A DNA stretch of 10,597 bases, taken from the NCBI GenBank assembly GCA_947174375.1, contig CAMWIS010000046.1, forward strand, positions 1-10,597, given 5' to 3'. This document shows, in pieces, positions 6,104 to 10,597 of the stretch. The first letter of the stretch is position 1. Each line of letters begins with the position of its first letter. Under the pieces are notes generated by a model. That model saw only the letters and a list, made by a program, of their open reading frames with translations. It had not been told where the DNA came from and made no database searches. The stretch is from an uncultured Bacteroidales bacterium (GTDB lineage Bacteria; Bacteroidota; Bacteroidia; Bacteroidales; P3). Position numbers and translations under genes: made by a program.

Positions 6104-6877
6104 GTGCTTAGAAAAATCATCACCTATAATGTCAACGGCATCCGGTCGGCCGTAACGAAAGGCTTTGTCGAATGGCTGGGCGGGAGCGGCGCCGACGTGG
6201 TCTGCCTGCAGGAAACCAAAGCGCAACCGGAGCAGATTCCGGTAGAGGCGTTTGCCGCGGCCGGTTATCAGACCTATATGTTCTCGGCCGAGAAGAAAGG
6301 CTACAGCGGCGTGGCCTTGTTGACGAAACAGACGCCCGACCGCGTGCTGTCGGGCATGGGGATGCCCGATTACGACCGCGAGGGGCGCTTCATCCGCGCC
6401 GACTTCGGCGACGTGAGCGTGGTGAGCGTCTATCATCCGTCCGGCACGTCCGGCGACGAACGGCAGCAATTCAAGATGCAATGGCTGGCCGATTTCCAAA
6501 GCTATGTCCTGCGCCTGCGGGAAGAGCGCCCTAAATTGGTGTTGTGCGGCGACTACAACATCTGCCACGAGGCCATCGACATCCACGACCCGGTCCGCAA
6601 CGCGACCTCTTCCGGCTTTTTGCCCGAAGAACGCGACTGGATGAGCGGTTTTCTCGCGCAAGGCTTTACGGACAGTTTCCGCTATCTGTATCCGGAGGCC
6701 AAAGACCAATACACTTGGTGGAGTTTCCGGGCGGGGGCGCGGGCCAAGAACAAGGGCTGGCGCATCGATTACCTGATGCTGAGCGACAATCTGAGGCCGC
6801 AGCTGGAATCGGCTTTCATCCTGCCGCAAGTCGTGCATTCGGATCATTGTCCGACGGGGATATTATTGAATATGTAA
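6104..6877 (+). CDS. xthA: Exodeoxyribonuclease III (AP endonuclease)
   Basis: This EEP-fold, metal-dependent enzyme cleaves 5' of abasic sites and degrades 3' ends during base excision repair. It has 257 residues. Motifs in order: ITYNVNGIRSA (6-16) with the metal-site asparagines, DVVCLQETKA (31-40) with metal ligand E37, YSGVALLTK (67-75), DREGRFIRADF (91-101), SVYHPSGTSGDERQQFK (108-124) with Y110, LCGDYNICHEAIDIHDP (147-163) with D150 and N152, TSSGFLPEERDWM (168-180), DQYTWWSFRAGARAKNKGWRIDYLM (201-225), and HSDHCP (245-250) with D247 and H248. All catalytic positions are present. The start is a GTG; no ATG precedes the conserved ITYNVNG, so the GTG is needed. The OmpA-family gene follows after 19 bases and may be co-transcribed. 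Nth, encoded earlier in the window, makes nicks whose ends this enzyme trims. Confidence 0.96.
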   Translation: MLRKIITYNVNGIRSAVTKGFVEWLGGSGADVVCLQETKAQPEQIPVEAFAAAGYQTYMFSAEKKGYSGVALLTKQTPDRVLSGMGMPDYDREGRFIRADFGDVSVVSVYHPSGTSGDERQQFKMQWLADFQSYVLRLREERPKLVLCGDYNICHEAIDIHDPVRNATSSGFLPEERDWMSGFLAQGFTDSFRYLYPEAKDQYTWWSFRAGARAKNKGWRIDYLMLSDNLRPQLESAFILPQVVHSDHCPTGILLNM

Positions 6878-6896
6878 CGCTAAAAAACAATCCTAT

Positions 6897-7853
6897 ATGA
6901 AATCTAAAGTTTTTTTGAACGCCGGCCTGTTCCTGTTGGTGGCCGGTTTGGGCTTTTCCTGCGTATCGTCCAAGAAATACAATGAACTGTTGGCCAAGAG
7001 CGATGCCTGTGCGCAGAAGGGCGCGACTTTGGAAAAAGAGAATATGCAGTACAGCGAGGATCTGACCGAATGCAAGGCCAAGACGGCGCATCTGGAAGAC
7101 TTGCTGTTGGCCGCCCGCATGGAGGCCGATACGATGCGGCGCGACTATCTGCTGTGCAACGAGGAACTGACGCAGCTGAAAAACAGCTACAGCCAGATGG
7201 ACAAACGCTACAAAAACACCGTGTCGAGCAAAAACGAACTGGCGGAGACCCTGAGCCTTAGGGAAGCCGAGTTGGCGGAGAAAGAAGCCCTGTTGGCCGA
7301 AAAGGAGAAGGCCTTGGCCGAAAAAGAAGCTCGGGTCAATGAATTGCAAGGCATCTTGAACCGCAAGGACGCCGAGATGAACGCGTTGCTGGACAAGGTG
7401 AACGACGCGCTGTTGGGCTTCAAGGACAAGGGCTTGTCGGTTTATACGAAGAACGGCAAGGTGTATGTGTCTATGGACGAGAAACTGTTGTTCGCCTCCG
7501 GCAGTTGGACGGTGGGCGCCGACGGCCGCGAGGCCTTACGCGAATTGAGCGGCATTTTGGCGCGTAACCCTGAAATCCAGGTCATGATCGAGGGTCATAC
7601 CGACAATGTGACGATGCGCGGCCGCGGCGACGTTAAAGACAACTGGGATTTGAGCGTGATGCGGGCGACGGCCATCGCCAAGATTCTGTTGGAGAATAAA
7701 GAAGTAAATCCGGCGCAGGTTGCGGCTTCCGGCCGTGGCGAATTTATGCCCATCGCCAGCAACGACAATGCGGAAGGCCGGGTCAAGAACCGCCGTACCG
7801 AGATTATTCTGACGCCTAAGTTAGACGAATTGTTCCAGCTGTTGGGCAACTAA
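6897..7853 (+). CDS. OmpA-family lipoprotein with coiled coil (peptidoglycan-binding)
   Basis: The protein has 318 residues. A lipoprotein signal peptide ends in the lipobox LGFSC, so C22 is the likely lipidated residue. CVSSKKYNELLAKSD follows, a start common in Bacteroidota OmpA-like lipoproteins. Residues about 40-165 are charged and helical, predicted coiled coil, including three tandem heptads LAEKEAL, LAEKEKA and LAEKEAR (126-146). The C-terminal OmpA domain runs from about 187 to 305: VYVSMDEKLLFASGSW, then IEGHTDN (231-237) with D236, DLSVMRA (251-257) with R256, and GRVKNRRTEIILTP (294-307). D236 and R256 correspond to the pair that binds diaminopimelate in OmpA. It probably links the outer membrane to peptidoglycan across the periplasm. 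Its stop codon overlaps the rlmN stop on the other strand. Confidence 0.93.
   Translation: MKSKVFLNAGLFLLVAGLGFSCVSSKKYNELLAKSDACAQKGATLEKENMQYSEDLTECKAKTAHLEDLLLAARMEADTMRRDYLLCNEELTQLKNSYSQMDKRYKNTVSSKNELAETLSLREAELAEKEALLAEKEKALAEKEARVNELQGILNRKDAEMNALLDKVNDALLGFKDKGLSVYTKNGKVYVSMDEKLLFASGSWTVGADGREALRELSGILARNPEIQVMIEGHTDNVTMRGRGDVKDNWDLSVMRATAIAKILLENKEVNPAQVAASGRGEFMPIASNDNAEGRVKNRRTEIILTPKLDELFQLLGN
7272..7334 (+). repeat. Three tandem 21-base heptad repeats in the OmpA-lipoprotein gene
   Basis: Units at 7272-7292, 7293-7313 and 7314-7334 each encode LAEKE plus two variable residues. The DNA copies differ at several third positions (ttggcggag, ttggccgaa, ttggccgaa), so the protein repeat is better kept than the DNA repeat. 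The repeat length equals one coiled-coil heptad, so copy changes would lengthen or shorten the rod without breaking frame. Confidence 0.8.
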
Positions 7854-8920
7854 GCCAGCCCTTTCTTCTGCTGCGAAAGCAGCCCGCAGGCGGCCTCTAT
7901 GTCCTCTCCCCGTGATTGGCGGAGGGTGGCGAAGAGGCCGTTTTTGCTGAGGTAGTCACGGAACAAGAACGCCTGTTCGGGCTTGGGACGTTGGAACGGC
8001 TTGCCCGGAACGGGATGGTACAGAATCAAGTTGACGCGGCAGCCGGCGCAGACGGAAAGCAGTTTGACCAGGGCTTTGGCGTGGCGCAGGCTGTCGTTCA
8101 GACCGCCGAACAGGATGTATTCAAAGGAAAGCCGGCGTTGGTGCCGGAAATCGTAATGCCGCAGCACGTCCAACACCTCGGCGATGGGATAGGCCTTTTG
8201 GGCCGGAATCCATTGGGCGCGTTCGTCAGCGAACGGGCTGTGCAGGCTCACGGCCAAATGGCATTCGCTTTCGTCCAAAAAGCGTTTCATGCCGGGGATG
8301 ACGCCGACCGTGGACACCGTGATGCGGCGCGGGCTGAACGCAAAGCCGTCGGCCGCCGTCAGGCGGTTGAGCGCGCGCAACACCTCGTCGGTATTGTCAA
8401 AGGGCTCGCCCATGCCCATGAACACGAAGCTCGAAATTTCATCGGCAAAGGGCAGGCTGTAAAATTGGTTCAGGATTTGGGTGGCCGTCAGCGAACGGTT
8501 GAACCCTTGGCTGCCCGTGGCGCAGAAGCCGCAATTCATGCGGCAGCCCGATTGGGACGAGACGCAGAGCGTGGCGCGGTCACCGTCCGGAATATATACG
8601 CATTCGACATAAGCCGGCTTTTCATTCGCCTCGCTGACATTGAAAAGGTATTTGCGCGTGCCGTCGGTTGAGACGCGTTCCTCGGCCGGCGGCAGGTTGC
8701 CGAGGCGGAAACGCTGCGCCAGCCATTCGCGGTCGGCGCGGCCCAGGTTGCTCATGGCATCGAACGAATCGGCCCGCTTGCCGTAAATCCATTGCGCCAC
8801 CTGCTTGGCGCGGTAGGCGGGAAACGGCGCGTCGGCCAGGCGGTCGGCGATTTCGGCGGGCGACAGCCCCAGTAAGGCGGGACGGGCGTCCGTAACGAGC
8901 GTGGCGGGTTCGGCGTTCAT
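7850..8920 (-). CDS. rlmN: Dual-specificity 23S rRNA A2503 / tRNA A37 C2-methyltransferase
   Basis: This radical SAM enzyme methylates C2 of A2503 in 23S rRNA and, in E. coli, A37 of some tRNAs. I choose the ATG at 8920, giving 356 residues; a TTG at 8956 in the same frame would place the start upstream of the likely promoter. The N-terminal accessory domain contains FPAYRAKQVAQWIYGKRADSFDAMSNL. The radical SAM cluster motif is C126-x3-C130-x2-C133 (CRMNCGFCATG). The two methyl-transfer cysteines are C119 in ATLCVSSQSG and C345 in RGEDIEAACGLL. Other signatures are VFMGMGEPFDN (166-176), RRITVSTVGVIPGM (198-211), AVSLHSP (223-229) and YILFGGLNDS (268-277). All key residues are present. It is convergent with the OmpA-family gene and divergent from dus. 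Confidence 0.96.
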   Translation of the reverse strand: MNAEPATLVTDARPALLGLSPAEIADRLADAPFPAYRAKQVAQWIYGKRADSFDAMSNLGRADREWLAQRFRLGNLPPAEERVSTDGTRKYLFNVSEANEKPAYVECVYIPDGDRATLCVSSQSGCRMNCGFCATGSQGFNRSLTATQILNQFYSLPFADEISSFVFMGMGEPFDNTDEVLRALNRLTAADGFAFSPRRITVSTVGVIPGMKRFLDESECHLAVSLHSPFADERAQWIPAQKAYPIAEVLDVLRHYDFRHQRRLSFEYILFGGLNDSLRHAKALVKLLSVCAGCRVNLILYHPVPGKPFQRPKPEQAFLFRDYLSKNGLFATLRQSRGEDIEAACGLLSQQKKGLA

Positions 8921-8943
8921 GGGGTATGGTCTATTGTATCGCG

Positions 8944-8951
8944 CAAAGTTA
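8944..8951 (-). promoter_or_regulatory. Putative -7 element for rlmN
   Basis: On the minus strand this reads TAACTTTG, a full match to TAnnTTTG. It lies 23 bases upstream of the ATG at 8920, leaving a leader of about 18 bases. It supports that ATG over the upstream in-frame TTG at 8956, which would lie before the transcript begins. No -33 TTTG is visible at the usual distance. Confidence 0.5.
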
Positions 8952-8964
8952 GACAAAAAAATAC

Positions 8965-8972
8965 TACTTTTG
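8965..8972 (+). promoter_or_regulatory. Putative -7 element for the dus-exonuclease operon
   Basis: TACTTTTG matches TAnnTTTG on the plus strand and ends only 11 bases before the ATG at 8984. If transcription begins about 5-7 bases downstream of the box, the leader is very short, nearly leaderless. It faces away from the rlmN element at 8944-8951, so the two promoters are back to back within 30 bases. The in-frame GTG at 8972 overlaps the box and is therefore unlikely as a start. Confidence 0.5.
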
Positions 8973-8983
8973 TGGGTTCAACC

Positions 8984-9925
8984 ATGGAATATCTCTTAGC
9001 GCCGCTGGACGGATTTACCGATTGCCGCTACCGACAGGCTTACGCCGACACGGTAGGCGGCTTGTCGCGGGCCATCGCGCCCTTTGTCGTGTTGGTGCCC
9101 GGGCGGCGCGTGCGGCTTTCCCATTTGCGGGATTTGTGGCCGGAGCATAACCGTGGCATGGCGGTGGAGCCTCAGATTTTAGGCAACGAGGAAGCCTATT
9201 TCCCGGCTATGGTCGAAGCCTTGCGGGCTTACGGCTACAACAGCCTGAACTGGAATCTCGGCTGCCCGATCCGTTCGGTGGCGGCCAAGCACCGGGGCTC
9301 CGGGCTGTTGCCCTATCCGGCGCAGGTGGACCGCTTTTTGGAACGGGCTTACGCCTGTACGCAGGACGGTTTCGGCATTTCGGTCAAAATCCGCCTGGGC
9401 TACCGCGACCGCGCCGAGATATGGCCGCTGTTGGACGTCTTGAACCGTTACCCGTTGCGCTACGTGGCCATCCATCCGCGCACCGGCGTTCAGGGCTACG
9501 GCGGGCAACCCGATTGGGATTTTTTGGAAACGGTTTTGCCGCACGTCAAGGCGCCGGTTTATTACAGCGGCGATATCTTCACGGTGGAAGACGCGCGGCG
9601 GTTGAGCCGGCGCTTCCCGTCGGTACGGGTCTGTCTGTTGGGGCGTGGCGTCCTGAACGACCCGTTGTTGCCGCGCCGCCTGCAGGGCGAGGACATCGCG
9701 CCGGAAGCCGCACGCCGGCAATGCTTGGCCTTGATGGAACGGTTGCATGAAAACCAGTTGGCTTACGGCATCCGTCCGCAGTCGGTGCTGAAACGCCTGA
9801 AACCCTATTGGCTCCGTTTGGACCGGGCCCTTTTCGGCCTTCCCGACGACTGGGTGACGCGCATGAAAACCGTGCAGACGATGACCGATTACGCAGACTT
9901 AATAAAGGAATATGGAAACTTTTGA
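8984..9925 (+). CDS. tRNA-dihydrouridine synthase (Dus family)
   Basis: This FMN-dependent enzyme reduces uridines in the tRNA D-loop to dihydrouridine using NAD(P)H. From the ATG at 8984 it has 313 residues; the protein begins MEYLLAPLDGFTD, the normal Dus first strand, so upstream in-frame GTG is rejected. The catalytic cysteine is C94 in NWNLGCPIRSVAAKHRGSGLL (89-109). FMN and tRNA-site residues are K135 in SVKIRLGY (133-140), H164 in AIHPRTGVQGYGGQPDW (162-178), GDI (196-198) and GRG (220-222). The C-terminal helical domain (about 240-313) fits tRNA binding. The subfamily (DusA, B or C type) cannot be fixed by eye. The end of the gene overlaps the exonuclease start by 14 bases. Confidence 0.92.
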   Translation: MEYLLAPLDGFTDCRYRQAYADTVGGLSRAIAPFVVLVPGRRVRLSHLRDLWPEHNRGMAVEPQILGNEEAYFPAMVEALRAYGYNSLNWNLGCPIRSVAAKHRGSGLLPYPAQVDRFLERAYACTQDGFGISVKIRLGYRDRAEIWPLLDVLNRYPLRYVAIHPRTGVQGYGGQPDWDFLETVLPHVKAPVYYSGDIFTVEDARRLSRRFPSVRVCLLGRGVLNDPLLPRRLQGEDIAPEAARRQCLALMERLHENQLAYGIRPQSVLKRLKPYWLRLDRALFGLPDDWVTRMKTVQTMTDYADLIKEYGNF

Positions 9926-10597
9926 ATTGAAATTAGGCAAGCCGCTCTGTTTCTTCGACATAGAGAGCACGGGCATCGAGGTGGGGCGCGACCGCATTGT
10001 GGAAATCGCGATACTCAAGGTATTCCCCGACGGCCATACGGAACGCTATCTGCGCCGTGTCAATCCGGAAATGCCGATTCCGCCGCAAGCCTCCGCCGTG
10101 CATCATATCTATGACGCCGACGTGGTGCTGGAGCCCACGTTCAAGGCTTTGGCGCCGGAAATCCTCAAGTTTATCGGCAACAGCGACTTGGCCGGCTACA
10201 ATTCCAATCATTTCGACGTGCCGCTGCTCGTGGAGGAGTTCCTGCGCGCCGACGTGGATTTCGATGTCAAGGGACGTCGGCTCATCGACGTGCAGACGAT
10301 TTTCCATAAGATGGAGCCGCGCACGCTGAGCGGGGCCTGCCGCTTTTATTTGGACAAGCGTTTGGAGGGGGCGCATGGCGCCATGGCGGACACCGAGGCC
10401 ACGTTCGAGGTCTTCAAGGCGCAGATACGGCGGTACGAGAGCCAACCTTACGAAAATCCGCAGACCGGCGAGATGGAAATCAGCCCGGTGCAGAACGATA
10501 TGGATGCTTTGGCGGCCCTGTCGATGCAGAAGCAGACGGCCGATTTGGCCGGCTTCATCGTCTATGACGAGGCCGGGCGCGAGGTGTTCAATTTCGG
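9912..10597 (+). CDS. DnaQ-like DEDDh 3'-5' exonuclease (3' partial)
   Basis: The reading frame is open from the ATG at 9912 to the window end, 228 complete codons, and continues beyond it. The N-terminal exonuclease domain has all five DEDDh positions: D16 and E18 in CFFDIESTG (13-21), D102 in NSNHFDVPLL (97-106), H155 in EGAHGAMADTEAT (152-164) and D160 in the same motif. MPIPPQASAVHHIYDAD (54-70) and LIDVQTIFHKMEPRTLSGACRFY (124-146) are also typical. It resembles the stand-alone 3'-5' exonuclease widespread in Bacteroidota, which has a C-terminal extension after the nuclease domain; residues 175-228 begin that extension. A role in proofreading or DNA repair is inferred from family. The start lies within the last codons of dus, in another frame, which indicates translational coupling. 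Confidence 0.9.
   Translation, partial: METFELKLGKPLCFFDIESTGIEVGRDRIVEIAILKVFPDGHTERYLRRVNPEMPIPPQASAVHHIYDADVVLEPTFKALAPEILKFIGNSDLAGYNSNHFDVPLLVEEFLRADVDFDVKGRRLIDVQTIFHKMEPRTLSGACRFYLDKRLEGAHGAMADTEATFEVFKAQIRRYESQPYENPQTGEMEISPVQNDMDALAALSMQKQTADLAGFIVYDEAGREVFNF

Noticed and set aside
6062..6847. A 261-codon open frame on the minus strand opposite xthA
   Set aside because: It lies fully opposite a gene with every exonuclease III motif, and its product shows no family resemblance.
8921..8956. TTG start at 8956 for rlmN, giving 12 extra residues
   Set aside because: It lies upstream of the TAACTTTG box at 8944-8951, so it would not be in the transcript. The ATG at 8920 gives a normal RlmN N-terminus.
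8972..8983. GTG start at 8972 for dus, giving 4 extra residues
   Set aside because: It overlaps the last base of the TACTTTTG element. The ATG at 8984 gives the canonical MEYLLAPLDGFTD beginning.
1..10597. A defence system, phage element, CRISPR array or mobile island
   Set aside because: All recognised genes are housekeeping or envelope functions with similar composition. I saw no spaced direct repeats of CRISPR type, no transposase or integrase, and no tRNA-flanked insertion.

Overview
The window is a stretch of ordinary, gene-dense chromosome from a Gram-negative member of the Bacteroidota, probably of the order Bacteroidales. Three observations support this. LpxB makes a lipid A precursor. 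The promoter-like elements match the Bacteroidota -7 consensus TAnnTTTG rather than TATAAT. Several proteins have a Bacteroidota-type form: the LuxR-like HTH with an NETELRLCTFLALG motif, the lipoprotein OmpA with a coiled coil, and the DEDD exonuclease with the MPIPPQASAVHHIYD signature. The genes are GC-rich and the two divergent intergenic gaps are clearly AT-richer. Genus cannot be fixed from this sequence; a GC-rich gut lineage such as Rikenellaceae is only a guess.

Layout. (1) At 1-4691 a tightly packed plus-strand run holds the tail of an outer-membrane beta-barrel protein, nth (endonuclease III), lpxB (lipid-A-disaccharide synthase), a secreted SpoIID/LytB-domain protein, and a ComEC/Rec2-type membrane protein that stops before the usual C-terminal metallo-beta-lactamase-like domain. 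Gaps are -4 to +12 bases, so this is probably one transcript. (2) At 4708-5945 a minus-strand pair holds a SlyD-like FKBP prolyl isomerase and, overlapping its stop by ATGA, a small membrane-anchored protein with a LuxR-type DNA-binding domain. (3) At 5946-6103 is a 158-base divergent promoter region with three AAAAATA blocks spaced exactly 10 bases apart and an imperfect inverted repeat. (4) At 6104-7853 on the plus strand are xthA (exonuclease III) and an OmpA-family lipoprotein. (5) At 7850-8920 on the minus strand is rlmN, whose stop codon interlocks with that of the OmpA gene. (6) At 8921-8983 is a 63-base gap with promoter-like elements on both strands. (7) From 8984 to the end, on the plus strand, are a tRNA-dihydrouridine synthase and the start of a DnaQ-like 3'-5' exonuclease, overlapping by 14 bases.

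Functional themes. The cell envelope is represented by the OMP tail, LpxB, the SpoIID-like protein and the OmpA lipoprotein. DNA repair and processing is represented by Nth, XthA, the DEDD exonuclease and ComEC; Nth and XthA act in successive steps of base excision repair. RNA modification is represented by RlmN and Dus. No tRNA, rRNA, CRISPR array, insertion sequence or phage gene was seen, and no strong terminator. I see no convincing new multi-gene system. The items most worth a second look are the membrane-tethered LuxR-type regulator coupled to the prolyl isomerase, the ComEC without its C-terminal domain, and the SpoIID-domain protein in a Gram-negative lipid A operon.
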